Source: an uncultured Faecalibacterium sp. (GTDB lineage: Bacteria > Bacillota > Clostridia > Oscillospirales > Ruminococcaceae). Taken from it: DNA of 57,049 nucleotides. The translations under genes and the position numbers were made by a program. The stretch is taken from assembly GCA_904394215.1 (NCBI GenBank), contig CAJFNF010000009.1, forward strand, positions 1 to 57,049, read 5' to 3'. Positions 39,352 to 48,228 of the stretch are shown here, one piece after another (within the stretch, counting starts at the first letter, position 1; each line of letters opens with the position of its first letter). Under the pieces are notes generated by a model. That model ran no database searches, was not told where the DNA came from, and saw only the letters and a list, made by a program, of their open reading frames with translations.

Positions 39352-40014
39352 ATGAGAGATTTGCTGAATCCGGACCGGCCGCTGCTGAGCTTCCTCACCA
39401 AGATGACCTACAGCGCCTACCTGAACATCCTGTGGCTGATCTGCTGCCTGCCGGTCTTTACCATCGGCGCATCTACCACCGCCCTGTTCTACGTCACCCT
39501 CAAGATGGCGGAGGACCGGGACGACGGGATCACCGGGATGTTCTTCCGGGCTTTCCGGCAGAACTTTGTGCCCGCCACCAAGATCTGGCTGATCCTGCTG
39601 GCGGTGGGGGGCTTTTTCGGGGTGGACGCCTATGTGCTGAGCCGGATCTGGAGCACCAATATCCTGTGGACCCTGCTGTCGGCGGTGCTGATCGCCGCCG
39701 CCATCGCCTACCTGATTGTGCTGCTGTACGCCTTCCCGCTGCTGGCACGGTTTGAGAATACCACCTTCGGCATCCTCAAGACCTCCCTGCTGGTGGGGCT
39801 GCGGTACCTGGTCTGCACCCTGCTGATGGCGGCGGTGTACGCCTTTATGGGCTGGCTGGTGATCTTTGTATTCACCCCCGCCTTCCTGCTGGGGTTCGGG
39901 TGCTGCGCCATGCTGTGCTCCTTTTTCCTGGTGAAGGTGATCCACGCCTGCGGCGGGGACCCCGACCAGAACCAGGAGGATGACGACGGGGACGACCGGG
40001 AGGCGGAAGAATAA
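39352..40014 (+). CDS. YesL-family (DUF624) membrane protein
   Basis: A 220-residue protein with about five transmembrane helices and the DUF624 opening (NPDRPLLSFLTKMTYSAYLNILWLICCLPVFTIGASTTALFYVTLKM). YesL-like proteins are found beside LplABC-type sugar transporters in Firmicutes, but their role is unknown. The tail is strongly acidic (DDDGDDREAEE). Its stop directly abuts the ATG of the next small membrane protein, indicating coupled translation. Confidence 0.9.
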   Translation: MRDLLNPDRPLLSFLTKMTYSAYLNILWLICCLPVFTIGASTTALFYVTLKMAEDRDDGITGMFFRAFRQNFVPATKIWLILLAVGGFFGVDAYVLSRIWSTNILWTLLSAVLIAAAIAYLIVLLYAFPLLARFENTTFGILKTSLLVGLRYLVCTLLMAAVYAFMGWLVIFVFTPAFLLGFGCCAMLCSFFLVKVIHACGGDPDQNQEDDDGDDREAEE

Positions 40015-40623
40015 ATGGCCAAGGCAGAATGGGAGACCCTGCGCTCCCTCCGCGGCCGCAAGCGGCTGGAACAGATCTGGACCTATTACAAGCTGCCCAT
40101 CTTCCTGGTGCTGCTGGCCATCTACGCGGTGTGCTACATCGGCTACCGCCAGGCCACCCGGAAAAACGAGGTGCTGTACCTGGCCATGGTGAACGTCTCG
40201 GCGGGCCAGCAGCTGACCGAACAGCTGACCCAGGGCTTTCTGGACCAGCAGGGCCTTACCCAAAAAGACGACGTCTACTTATACAATGGGCTGCTGCTCA
40301 GCGAGGAGGCCGACCAGCAGTATGTCTACGCCTCCCGGATGAAAATCATGGGGGCCCTGGCGGCGGACCAGCTGGACGTGGTGCTGATGGACGCCGAGGC
40401 AAGGGACGCCTTCCTGGAGGAGGGGTACCTGGCCGACCTGCGGACCCTGGACCCCGGCCTGGCGGACCAGCCGGGGCTGGATGGATCGGGGCTGTGGCTG
40501 GATGTGTCCGGCGCCCCCATGATCCAGGCGGCAGGCTTTTCGGACAAGGTGTACCTGGGGGTCATCATCCAGGCGCCCCACCCGGAAGAGGCCGCGGCCT
40601 TTATCCGCTATCTGCTCTCGTAA
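40015..40623 (+). CDS. Membrane-anchored protein of unknown function
   Basis: A 202-residue protein that I cannot assign. It has a basic cytoplasmic start, one helix (LPIFLVLLAIYAVCYIGY), and an extracytoplasmic domain of about 155 residues with segments like those of solute-binding proteins (LAMVNVSAGQQLTEQLTQGFL, MGALAADQLDVVLMDAEARDAFLEEG, YLGVIIQAPHPEEAAAFIRYLL). It may be a truncated binding-protein fold that works with YesL. Fully coupled to YesL, with fructokinase following. Confidence 0.75.
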   Translation: MAKAEWETLRSLRGRKRLEQIWTYYKLPIFLVLLAIYAVCYIGYRQATRKNEVLYLAMVNVSAGQQLTEQLTQGFLDQQGLTQKDDVYLYNGLLLSEEADQQYVYASRMKIMGALAADQLDVVLMDAEARDAFLEEGYLADLRTLDPGLADQPGLDGSGLWLDVSGAPMIQAAGFSDKVYLGVIIQAPHPEEAAAFIRYLLS

Positions 40624-40653
40624 CGCTGTAAAACCTGGAAAGGAGTTTTAAAG

Positions 40654-41586
40654 ATGGATATTTTGACGATTGGCGAGGTTTTGATCGATCTGACCCAGAC
40701 CGGGCGGGATGAAAAGGGGATCCCCCAGTTTGCGGCCAACCCCGGCGGCGCCCCCGCCAACCTGGCGGTGGCGGCTTCCCGGCTGGGGGCAAAGACCGCT
40801 TTCATCGGCAAGGTGGGGGCAGACGGCTTCGGCCGGTACCTGTCCGACGTGCTGACTCAGAACGGGGTGGACGCCTCGGGCGTGGCGGTGGACCGCCAGC
40901 ACCCCACCACCATGGCGGTGGTGTCGGTGGACGCCTCGGGCGAGCGGGACTTCAGCTTCTACCGCGGCGCCAACGCCGACGTGATGCTCAGCAGCGAGGA
41001 TATCCCCGACGCCGCCCTGAAAGAGGCAAAGATTGTCCACTTCGGTTCGGTGAGCCTCACCGCCGACCCCTCCCGCTCCGCCACCCTGGACGCAGTGCGC
41101 CGGGCCAAGGCCATGGGCAAGACCATCACCTATGACCCCAACTACCGGGCCAACCTGTGGCCCGACCAGGACACCGCCGTGGCCCAGATGAAGGCACCCC
41201 TGGACCTGGTGGACATCCTGAAGGTGTCGGATGAGGAGCTGCCCCTGCTGACCGGCACCACCGACTGCGAGGCCGGCACCGCCCAGCTGGCCGCCCACGG
41301 CATCGGCCTGATCTTTGTGACCCTGGGCCCCGACGGCGTCTTTTACCGGATGGGGGACAAGACCGGCCACGTGGCAGGCGTCCCCTGCAAGGTGGGGGAC
41401 ACCAACGGCGCCGGCGACACCTTCTTCGGCGCCGCCCTGTCCAAGCTGTGCAAAGAGGACCTGCCGGCCCTGACGGTGGAGAAGCTGGAAGGAATCCTGG
41501 CTTTCGCCAACAAGGCCGCCAGCATCACCACCAGCCGCCACGGCGCCATCCCCGCCATGCCCACCCTGGCAGAGATGGGCGAATAA
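40654..41586 (+). CDS. PfkB-family carbohydrate kinase, probable fructokinase
   Basis: Phosphorylates a sugar at the expense of ATP in the cytoplasm. The 310 residues include the substrate region GGAPANLAVAASRLGAKTAFIGKVG, KVSDEELPLLTG, and the catalytic and anion-hole motif VGDTNGAGDTFFGA. Location beside GH32 and the fructoside transporter makes fructose the likely substrate. AAAGGAG lies eight bases before the ATG. It closes the plus-strand arm, followed by a terminator. Confidence 0.94.
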   Translation: MDILTIGEVLIDLTQTGRDEKGIPQFAANPGGAPANLAVAASRLGAKTAFIGKVGADGFGRYLSDVLTQNGVDASGVAVDRQHPTTMAVVSVDASGERDFSFYRGANADVMLSSEDIPDAALKEAKIVHFGSVSLTADPSRSATLDAVRRAKAMGKTITYDPNYRANLWPDQDTAVAQMKAPLDLVDILKVSDEELPLLTGTTDCEAGTAQLAAHGIGLIFVTLGPDGVFYRMGDKTGHVAGVPCKVGDTNGAGDTFFGAALSKLCKEDLPALTVEKLEGILAFANKAASITTSRHGAIPAMPTLAEMGE

Positions 41587-41601
41587 ATTTTCCTGCGCTA
41601 C

Positions 41602-41633
41602 AGGCCCAGACCCACCGGTCCGGGCCTTTTTTT
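41602..41633 (+). terminator. Fructokinase terminator
   Basis: AGGCCC pairs with GGGCCT around a C/A-rich loop with a further internal pairing, followed by TTTTTTG. Confidence 0.8.
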
Positions 41634-41666
41634 GATAGGAAAGCAGGCCCTTTTTGCGGCAGAAGG

Positions 41667-41695
41667 TTGCCCCCGGCGGCGGATTGTGCTACACT
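41667..41695 (+). promoter_or_regulatory. Promoter of the CLC gene
   Basis: TTGCCC, 17 bases and TACACT with a TGC extension. No fluoride riboswitch was found in the 58-base leader. Confidence 0.65.
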
Positions 41696-41753
41696 GCTGG
41701 ATGTACGCCCGGCGGCCAGCCGGGCCCACAGAATCCAAAAGGTGAGGAAGTAT

Positions 41754-42971
41754 ATGAACAAATGGTTGAATCGGGATGCCCTGGGCCGGCTGCGCCAGGG
41801 CGTCATCCTGCTGGCCCTGGCGGCTGCGGCGGGGGCCATCGCCGGGGTGCTGACGGCGGTCTTTGGCCACGGCGTCCTGGCCGTGACCCATCTGCGGGAG
41901 GCCTGGCCCCTGCTGATGGTGCTGCTGCCCGCCGGCGGCGCGTTGATCTGCCTGGTGTACAGCCGCTGGGGCAAGGAGTGCGGCCACGGCATGGCCCTGG
42001 TCTTTGATGCAGTCCTGGGCCGCCGGAAGGACGTGCCCGCCCGGCTGATCCCCCTGGCCGTGGGCTCCACCTGGCTGGGCCACCTGCTGGGGGCCAGCGT
42101 GGGCCGGGAAGGGGTGGCGGTCCAGATTGCCGCCGCCGGGGCCAGCCTGCTGACCCCCGGGGTCCAGGCCCAGCGGGACAAGCGCCGGCTGCTGATGGCA
42201 GGGGTGGCGGCGGGCTTTGCGGGCTTGTTCCGCACCCCCCTGGCCGCCACCTTCTTCGCCCTGGAGCTGTTCCATGGGGGCGTGATGGACTACCAGGCCC
42301 TGATCCCCGCCGCCCTGGCCGCCCTCATCGCTTCGGCGGTCAGCGGCGCCCTGGGAGTGGGGGCTGCGGCCCCCAGCCTGGACCTTGCCGTCCCCGCCTT
42401 CAACGCCGAGACCATCATCGGCCTGGTGGTGCTGGGGATTGCCGCAGGCCTGGCGGGCCGGCTGTTCGTCTTCCTGCTCCACGGCCTGCACCACAAGCTG
42501 GGACAGTGGATGCCCAACCCCTATGTCCGGATTGTGGTGATCGGCGCCCTGGTGGCCCTCCTGGGCCTGGTGACCGGGAGCCGGTACAACGGCCTCAGCG
42601 AGGAGATCTCGGCGGCGGCCCTGGCCGGGGAGCCGGTCTACCTCTGGGACTGGCTGGCCAAGCTCTGCCTGACGGCGGTCTGCCTGGCCGCCGGGTTCCA
42701 GGGCGGCGAGGTGGCCCCGCTGTTCACGGTGGGCGCAGCCCTGGGGGCTGTGCTGGCGGCCCCTCTGGGCCTGCCTGCCCCGCTGGCCGCTGCCCTGGCC
42801 TATGCCGGGGTGTTCTGCGCCGGCACCAACACCTTTGCGGCCGCCATCCTGGTGGGGATGGAGCTGTTCGGGGGCCAGTACTTCGGCTGCCTGTTCCTGG
42901 TGTGCGCGGTGGCCTATGCCTGCAACGGCAACCACTCCATCTACCCCCAGCAGCACACCGACCTGGGTTAA
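41754..42971 (+). CDS. CLC-family anion channel/antiporter (CLC-F-like)
   Basis: A 405-residue membrane protein of the ClC fold. Instead of the chloride-type GSGIP and GREGPTVQ it has GHGMALVFD and ASVGREGVAVQ, the pattern of the fluoride-exporting CLC-F branch, where Met or Asn replaces the pore serine. The second half retains GFQGGEVAPLFTVGAALG. A role in fluoride export is an inference from these motifs; a chloride function cannot be excluded. GAGG lies before the ATG; an upstream in-frame region belongs to the fructokinase and is ignored. Confidence 0.88.
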   Translation: MNKWLNRDALGRLRQGVILLALAAAAGAIAGVLTAVFGHGVLAVTHLREAWPLLMVLLPAGGALICLVYSRWGKECGHGMALVFDAVLGRRKDVPARLIPLAVGSTWLGHLLGASVGREGVAVQIAAAGASLLTPGVQAQRDKRRLLMAGVAAGFAGLFRTPLAATFFALELFHGGVMDYQALIPAALAALIASAVSGALGVGAAAPSLDLAVPAFNAETIIGLVVLGIAAGLAGRLFVFLLHGLHHKLGQWMPNPYVRIVVIGALVALLGLVTGSRYNGLSEEISAAALAGEPVYLWDWLAKLCLTAVCLAAGFQGGEVAPLFTVGAALGAVLAAPLGLPAPLAAALAYAGVFCAGTNTFAAAILVGMELFGGQYFGCLFLVCAVAYACNGNHSIYPQQHTDLG

Positions 42972-42980
42972 AAAATATCC

Positions 42981-43009
42981 TTGTGCCGGGTGCCGGATTA
43001 TGTTACACT
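42981..43009 (+). promoter_or_regulatory. Promoter of the SpoIID-like gene
   Basis: TTGTGC, 17 bases and TACACT with a TGT extension, 38 bases before the TTG start. Confidence 0.65.
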
Positions 43010-43047
43010 TTTCCCATCAAGTAGATTGCACAGGAGGGTGAAACGGT

Positions 43048-44154
43048 TTGAAGATCCATAGGCAGATTGCAAAGCGGCTGGCCGCCCTGGCGCTGGCAGC
43101 GGTGGTGCTGGGCACCAGCGCGCCGGCGGCCCTGGCCGCTGACACCATCGGCGGCGCCGATACCAACCAGGTCCCGGTGTCCCGGGAGCTGGAACAGGAA
43201 AACTGCATCAGCTGGCTGCTGGACCTGCTGGGTCTGGGCAGCAAAGACAAGATCACGGTGGGCTACCTGAACGTCAAGGGCCAGGGCCTGCGCCGGAACG
43301 TCCGGCTCAACCTGGTGGACTGCCTGGTGGGCATCACCTACACCGAGCTGGGGTCCATCGGCAGCTACAGCGAAATCTCTGACGCCGCTGCCGCCGAGGC
43401 CTGGAAGGCCCAGGCCGTCGCCATCCACTCCTATCTGGAATACCAGAACAAGTACGGGTCCTCGGCCAACGCCCTGACCTATACCCCGGTGAACCAGATC
43501 CCCGCCGCCACCCGCAGCAAAATGGAAAAGGCCATCAAAGAGGTGGCCAACCTGCTGCTGGCCTACGACACCGGGGCCGGGTACTCGGTGTGCGACGCGG
43601 TATTCTCCTGCAGCGCAGGGTACAACACCGACACAGGGGTCTACGGCACCTGCTCGGCCCTGGACGCCTGGGGCACCGACGTGCCCTATCTCCAGAGTGT
43701 GGAAAGCCCCTATGAGGAAAAATACCACAATATTTTACGGAGAGTAATAGGCAAGGACTACCGGATGCTGGAGTACAACGACAGCCGCCATCCCGACGAG
43801 CCCTATGTCAGCGCCGACACCAGCCACAAGAGCCTGGGGGGCTATGTCCAGTACAACACCCTGGTGGTGAACGGCCGCAGCTACCGGTACCTGAACCAGT
43901 TCGTCAGCTCCCGGTACTGCTTTGACTTCACCGCCGACGAGGCGGGCACCCCTGCCATGGCCTATTACGGCTACGGCCACGGGGTAGGGATGAGCCAGTG
44001 CGGCGCGGTGGGCTTCGCCCAGGAGAAGGGGTACAGCTACCGCCAGATCCTCTCCACCTACTACACCGGCGCCGTCCTGATGGACAGCACCGACGGCAGC
44101 GTCTCCTCCGGCGGCTGGAACCTCTTTGACTGGCTGTTCGGCTGGATGTTCTAA
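43048..44154 (+). CDS. SpoIID/LytB-domain secreted protein
   Basis: A 368-residue protein with a signal peptide (KRLAALALAAVVLGTSAPAALAA) and a SpoIID domain: the catalytic-Glu region LVDCLVGITYTELGS, EAWKAQAVAIHSYLEY, and the hallmark YGYGHGVGMSQCGAVGFAQEKGYSYRQILSTYYTG. SpoIID is a lytic transglycosylase acting on denuded glycan strands during engulfment; the wider domain family also occurs in non-sporulators as a wall-modifying enzyme. Other sporulation genes are not near. The start is TTG, ten bases after AGGAGG; no ATG fits. It ends with an aromatic tail (FDWLFGWMF). Confidence 0.88.
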   Translation: MKIHRQIAKRLAALALAAVVLGTSAPAALAADTIGGADTNQVPVSRELEQENCISWLLDLLGLGSKDKITVGYLNVKGQGLRRNVRLNLVDCLVGITYTELGSIGSYSEISDAAAAEAWKAQAVAIHSYLEYQNKYGSSANALTYTPVNQIPAATRSKMEKAIKEVANLLLAYDTGAGYSVCDAVFSCSAGYNTDTGVYGTCSALDAWGTDVPYLQSVESPYEEKYHNILRRVIGKDYRMLEYNDSRHPDEPYVSADTSHKSLGGYVQYNTLVVNGRSYRYLNQFVSSRYCFDFTADEAGTPAMAYYGYGHGVGMSQCGAVGFAQEKGYSYRQILSTYYTGAVLMDSTDGSVSSGGWNLFDWLFGWMF

Positions 44155-44164
44155 TTGCAGATGC

Positions 44165-44190
44165 AGGGCCTGCCCCCCGGGGCGGGCCCT
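44165..44190 (+). terminator. G/C hairpin after the SpoIID-like gene, copy 1 (no U-tract)
   Basis: A near-perfect 26-base palindrome, AGGGCCTGCCCC facing GGGGCGGGCCCT. It is followed by GAGCGTGTCG, not by T residues. The second copy at 44530-44554 keeps TTTTT. Confidence 0.7.
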
Positions 44191-44278
44191 GAGCGTGTCG
44201 AAAAACGACACGCTTTAGGGGGAACCCATTTCTGCGCGCATACGCGCGGCAGAAATTCCTTCCCCGGAGCAGGTTGAT

Positions 44279-44347
44279 CCTCTTGCGCTTAGCCAATTTT
44301 CCCTGCGGGCCGCAGGAGCGCCCTTGTGAAAATTGGAGCGCTGCGCC
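44279..44347. repeat. 69-bp hairpin repeat, copy 1
   Basis: Begins CCTCTTGCGCTTAGCC, forms an AATTTT/AAAATT stem with an inner CCTGCGG/CCGCAGG hairpin, and ends GGAGCGCTGCGCC. The same frame of conserved ends, with the same total length, recurs at 52009-52077. Confidence 0.8.
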
Positions 44348-44477
44348 AAACACAGCTCCCTGTTTCGTCCGCAGGACGCGGTCGCTGTGTTTGCCCCCTG
44401 GGGACAAAATTTGCCGCAGAACCGCGCACTCGGCTTTGCAGCCTCGCACACTCTCTGCGCCAAATTTCCCTGTCGGT

Positions 44478-44518
44478 GTCCCAGCCGTACGCACATGTCG
44501 TCCGGCTGGGACTTTTTT
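44478..44518 (+). terminator. Terminator inside the hairpin cassette
   Basis: A 10-bp perfect stem, GTCCCAGCCG with CGGCTGGGAC, followed by TTTTTT. Confidence 0.85.
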
Positions 44519-44720
44519 GACAGTCTAGGGGGCCTGCCCCCCGGGGCGGGCCCTTTTTGCGGGGTGAAGGGGGCCAAAACCGGCCATACTTATCCATGCA
44601 GGCCCCGGAACAGCAGAAAAATCGCTGTTTTTCACCCGGAATGGGCCCAAACGCTTCTCAAACGGGAAAAAATCTGGTATACTGAGACGATTGATGAAAC
44701 ACGAGGATGGGAGCGAGAAG

Positions 44721-47213
44721 ATGCAGAGCGCAGAAGATTTGAAGAAAAAGGAGAAGGCCCGGCAGCAGAAAGAGCTGGCCCGCCTGCTGGAACCCGAGTT
44801 CAAGCCCCAGAGGGTTCTGGTGGTGGGGGACCAGGGCCTGGCGGCGGCTCTCCGTGCCCACAAGACCCAGGCCTGGGGCCTGGGGGCAGAGGACACCGAG
44901 CCGGCCGGGGAGGACTGGCTGGCAGCCGGCTACACCCTGCCGGCCAGCTGGCCCGACAGCTACGACCTGGTGGTGATCCAGGGCGGGGACGCCCCCGCCC
45001 CTGCCGCACTGCCGGGCAGCCGCCTGCTGTTCCTGGCCCCCGAACCCGAGGAGGCCTCGGCCCTGCCTGCCTGGGCCCCGGCCCTGGCGGCCGCCGGCCT
45101 CCAGCGGGATTTCGGCTGGAAGAGCTGGGGGGCCCTGTCGGGGGCGGCGCTGTTCCGCCCCGCCCAGGCCGACGCCCAGGCCCTGGCCGTCTCCTATGAG
45201 GATACCCTGGACAGCCTGCGGGTCAAGCTGGACCGGGCCGAGCAGAGCTGCCGGGACTACCAGAAGCTGACCGAGCACCAGCGCAGCGAGCTTTCCGCCG
45301 CCCACGAGCACGAGAGCCAGCTGGAGAACGCCCTGACCAACGTCACCGGCTCCACCTGCTGGAAAGCCACCTGGCCGGTGCGGTACCTGCTGAGCAAGCT
45401 GTACCAGCTGTGGCACACCTTCCCCCTGTTTGTGCTGCTGGCCCAGCTGCGCCATGAGGGCTTTGCCGGGCTGGCCAAGCGCCGCCGGGACCGCCAGTAC
45501 TACCAGAGCCATTTCCCCGGCCAGACCTTCAAGGCCAACCGGCTGGCCCCCATCGACCTGCTGGTGCGCCAGGCCCAAAACCAGCCCAACGGGCCCAAAA
45601 TCAGTATAGTTGTGCCCCTTTATAACACTCCGTTGAATTTCCTCGCCGAGCTGCTGGACTCGGTGGTAAACCAGACCTACCAGAACTGGGAGCTGTGCCT
45701 GGTGGACGCCGGCCAGGACCAGCGGGTGGGCCAGGCCGTCCAGGCCCGGATGGCCGGCGAGCCCCGGATCCGGTACCAGAAGCTGGCCAAAAATGAGGGC
45801 ATCGCCGGCAACACCAACGCCGGCTTCGCCATCGCCACGGGCGATTACATCGCCCTGCTGGACCACGACGACATCCTCCACCCCTCGGCCCTGTGGTATG
45901 TGGCCCAGGCGGTGGCCGACCAGGGGGCAGACTTCATCTATACCGATGAGGTCACCTTTGAGGGGGAGGTGGAGCACACCACCCTCTACCACCTGAAGCC
46001 CGACTTCATGCTGGATAACCTGCGGGCCAACAACTATATCTGCCACCTCAGCGTCTTCAAGGCCAGCCTGCTGGAAGCAGCCGGCGGCGGCGAGCGGGGG
46101 GAGTACAACGGCAGTCAGGACTACGACCTCTACCTCCGCCTCACCGAGAAGGCCCAGAAGATCGTCCACATCCCCCATGTGCTCTACTACTGGCGGGCCA
46201 GCCCCACCAGCGTGGCCGGCGGCATCGAGGCCAAGCTCTACTGCCTGGAAGCTGCCGTCAAGGCCCTGTATGCCCACTATAAGCGGGAAGGGGTGGCGGT
46301 GGATGAGGTGTCCATGATCCCCGACACCCCCGGCTTCTACAAGACCGACTACACCATCCAGCACCCCGGCCGGGTCAGCATCCTGATCCCCAGCTGCGAC
46401 CATTCCAAAGACCTGCGCACCTGCATCGATTCCATCTACGCCAAGACCACCTACCCCGATTTTGAGATCATCATCATCGAGAACAACAGCAAGGAAGAGG
46501 AGACCTTCCGCTATTACGACAAGCTGGAAAAGCAGCACCCCGACAACCTCCGGGTGGTGCGGTGGGAGGGCACCGGCTTCAACTACAGCGCCCTCAACAA
46601 CTTCGGCGCACAGTTCGCCACCGGCGACTACCTGCTGCTGCTGAACAACGACACCGAGGTCATCACCCCCCGGTGGCTGGAAGAAATGGTGATGTTCGCC
46701 CAGCAGGACCGGGTGGGCTGCGTGGGCGCCAAGCTGCTGTACCCCGACGACACCATCCAGCACGCGGGGCTGGGCTTCGGTTTCCTGACCCTGGCCGCCC
46801 ACATGCACAAGAATTTCCAGGTGTCCAACCCCGGCTATATGGGCCGGCTGATCTATGCCCACGACGTCTACGGCGTCACCGGCGCCTGCCTGATGATCCG
46901 GCGGGAGCTGTACCAGCAGGTGGGCGGCCTGGACGAGAGCTTCGCGGTGGCCTTCAACGACGTGGACTTCTGCGTCCGGATCCGGAACGCAGGCTATCAG
47001 AACGTGTTCACCCCCTTCGCCATGCTCTACCACTATGAGAGCAAGAGCCGCGGCCTGGACGAGAGCCCCGAAAAGCGGGCGCGGTTTGTGTCCGAGGTCA
47101 AGCGGTTCCAGGCCCGGTGGAAAAAGGAGCTGGCCGCCGGCGATCCTTGCCTGAACCCCAACTTTGATCTGGACCGGGACGACTTCCGGATCAAACTGCA
47201 GCCCCTGGAATAA
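44721..47213 (+). CDS. Tandem-domain family 2 glycosyltransferase
   Basis: An 830-residue cytoplasmic or membrane-associated enzyme that builds a surface polysaccharide. The first 280 residues (basic start, a Rossmann-like segment, a coiled coil around DSLRVKLDRAEQSCRDYQKL) are not a family I can name. Two GT2 domains follow: ISIVVPLYNTPLNFLAELLDSVVNQTY with LDHDDILHP, and VSILIPSCDHSKDLRTCIDSIYAKTTYPDFEIIIIENNS with LLNNDTEVI and FNDVDFCVRI. Start set at the ATG seven bases after GGGAG; a TATACT box at 44678-44683 would put the start site near 44690. The neighbouring rhamnose genes suggest that it transfers rhamnose or a related sugar. Confidence 0.9.
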   Translation: MQSAEDLKKKEKARQQKELARLLEPEFKPQRVLVVGDQGLAAALRAHKTQAWGLGAEDTEPAGEDWLAAGYTLPASWPDSYDLVVIQGGDAPAPAALPGSRLLFLAPEPEEASALPAWAPALAAAGLQRDFGWKSWGALSGAALFRPAQADAQALAVSYEDTLDSLRVKLDRAEQSCRDYQKLTEHQRSELSAAHEHESQLENALTNVTGSTCWKATWPVRYLLSKLYQLWHTFPLFVLLAQLRHEGFAGLAKRRRDRQYYQSHFPGQTFKANRLAPIDLLVRQAQNQPNGPKISIVVPLYNTPLNFLAELLDSVVNQTYQNWELCLVDAGQDQRVGQAVQARMAGEPRIRYQKLAKNEGIAGNTNAGFAIATGDYIALLDHDDILHPSALWYVAQAVADQGADFIYTDEVTFEGEVEHTTLYHLKPDFMLDNLRANNYICHLSVFKASLLEAAGGGERGEYNGSQDYDLYLRLTEKAQKIVHIPHVLYYWRASPTSVAGGIEAKLYCLEAAVKALYAHYKREGVAVDEVSMIPDTPGFYKTDYTIQHPGRVSILIPSCDHSKDLRTCIDSIYAKTTYPDFEIIIIENNSKEEETFRYYDKLEKQHPDNLRVVRWEGTGFNYSALNNFGAQFATGDYLLLLNNDTEVITPRWLEEMVMFAQQDRVGCVGAKLLYPDDTIQHAGLGFGFLTLAAHMHKNFQVSNPGYMGRLIYAHDVYGVTGACLMIRRELYQQVGGLDESFAVAFNDVDFCVRIRNAGYQNVFTPFAMLYHYESKSRGLDESPEKRARFVSEVKRFQARWKKELAAGDPCLNPNFDLDRDDFRIKLQPLE

Positions 47214-47234
47214 GGAGAGGGGAGGAGCGTTTTC

Positions 47235-48026
47235 TTGAACCTGTCAGCCTGTATCGTCACCTACAACGACCGGGAGGAGGCCCTCCGGGCCGCCGCCTCG
47301 GTGCTGGACCATACCCGCCGCCACCCCCTGACCCTCTATCTGGTGGACAACGCCAGCCCCGACGGCACCGGCGATGCACTCCGCCAGGCGGTGAAGGACG
47401 GCCGCCTGGCCCCCGGCGACGGCCAGACCCTCCGGGTGATCTGCCGGGAGAAAAACGGCGGCTTCGGCGCCGGGCACAACACCGTCCTGAAGGAACTTGC
47501 CAGCGACTACCACTTCATCCTCAACCCCGACATCCTGCTCAAGGATGACACCCTGTCCGACCTGGCCGAGTGGATGGAGGCAGCTCCCGGGGCGGTGATG
47601 GCCCGGCCGGCCCTCTGCTTCCCCGACGGGCGGACCCAGGTGCTGCCTTTGCGGCGGTGCAGCCTGCTGGCCATGGTCTACCGCCAGCTGGGCTTTTTGA
47701 CCTTTTTGAAAAAGTACAACGACGCCTATGTGATGGCAGGGGAGGACCTGTCGCAGCCCCGGCAGATCGAGTTTTGCACCGGCAGCTTTTCGGCGGTGAA
47801 AACCTCCGCTTTCCGGGCCGCCGGGGGCTTCGACGAGGGCTACTTCATGTATGTGGAGGACGCCGACCTGACCCAGAAAATGCTCCGGCAGGGCCAGGTG
47901 TGGCTGGTGCCCCAGTTCTCCGCCGTCCACCTGTGGCACCGGGCCGCCCACCGCAGCCTGGGCCCCATGATCTGGCAGGCCCGCAGCCTCTGCCGCTACT
48001 TCCGCAAGTGGGGGTTCCGGTGGTGA
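47235..48026 (+). CDS. Family 2 glycosyltransferase (rhamnosyltransferase-like)
   Basis: A 263-residue GT-A enzyme beginning [24 protein letters not shown], with NPDILL as the metal-binding motif, [14 protein letters not shown], and the acceptor-side [34 protein letters not shown]. The style matches WbbL-like rhamnosyltransferases. The start codon is TTG, nine bases after GGAGG. It is 21 bases downstream of the large glycosyltransferase, so the two are co-transcribed and probably act on one glycan. Confidence 0.9.
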   Translation: MNLSACIVTYNDREEALRAAASVLDHTRRHPLTLYLVDNASPDGTGDALRQAVKDGRLAPGDGQTLRVICREKNGGFGAGHNTVLKELASDYHFILNPDILLKDDTLSDLAEWMEAAPGAVMARPALCFPDGRTQVLPLRRCSLLAMVYRQLGFLTFLKKYNDAYVMAGEDLSQPRQIEFCTGSFSAVKTSAFRAAGGFDEGYFMYVEDADLTQKMLRQGQVWLVPQFSAVHLWHRAAHRSLGPMIWQARSLCRYFRKWGFRW

Positions 48027-48042
48027 AGGACGCGGTTTCGTG

Positions 48043-48071
48043 TTGCTTTTTTGCACCTGGGAGTGTAAAAT
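48043..48071 (+). promoter_or_regulatory. Promoter upstream of rmlA
   Basis: TTGCTT, 17 bases and TAAAAT just after the glycosyltransferase stop. A terminator-like hairpin follows before rmlA. Confidence 0.6.
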
Positions 48072-48072
48072 A

Positions 48073-48120
48073 GAAAGAGACCCGCTTTCCTGTACGAGAG
48101 GGGCGGGCCTTTTTTCCTTT
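48073..48120 (+). terminator. Hairpin terminator in the rmlA leader
   Basis: GACCCGC pairs loosely with GCGGGCC over a loop containing a CCTG/GAGG pairing, followed by TTTTTTCC. It could end the glycosyltransferase transcript or attenuate rmlA. Confidence 0.6.
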
Positions 48121-48228
48121 GTTTACAGCGGACGCAGCCTCCGCTTTATGATCAGACAGGCCCCGGCGCGCGGCCGGCGGCCTTCTGGGAGCTGCACAAC
48201 TTTTGACGTTCAAAAAGGAGTGCACAAG

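Larger units (their letters stand above)
44166..44554. repeat. 25-bp direct repeats flanking a hairpin cassette
   Basis: The same 25 bases (GGGCCTGCC...GGGCCCT) occur at 44166-44190 and 44530-44554, bracketing about 340 bases of hairpins: GCGTGTCG/CGACACGC, ATTTCTG/CAGAAAT, the 69-bp repeat, AAACACAG/CTGTGTTT and a terminator. It looks like an insertion that split a terminator and duplicated its stem. No gene is evident. Confidence 0.7.

Noticed and set aside
37978-40263. Upstream extension of the LplB-type permease to a 1077-residue protein
   Set aside because: The extension is antisense to the lacI, yesL and downstream genes and crosses the divergent promoters. GGGAGG fixes the real start at 37977.
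41634-41753. Fluoride riboswitch before the CLC gene
   Set aside because: No GGNGATGG...CTGA-type aptamer core is present.
43048-44154. SpoIID-like gene as evidence for endospore formation
   Set aside because: The domain is widespread in non-sporulating relatives and no other sporulation gene is nearby.
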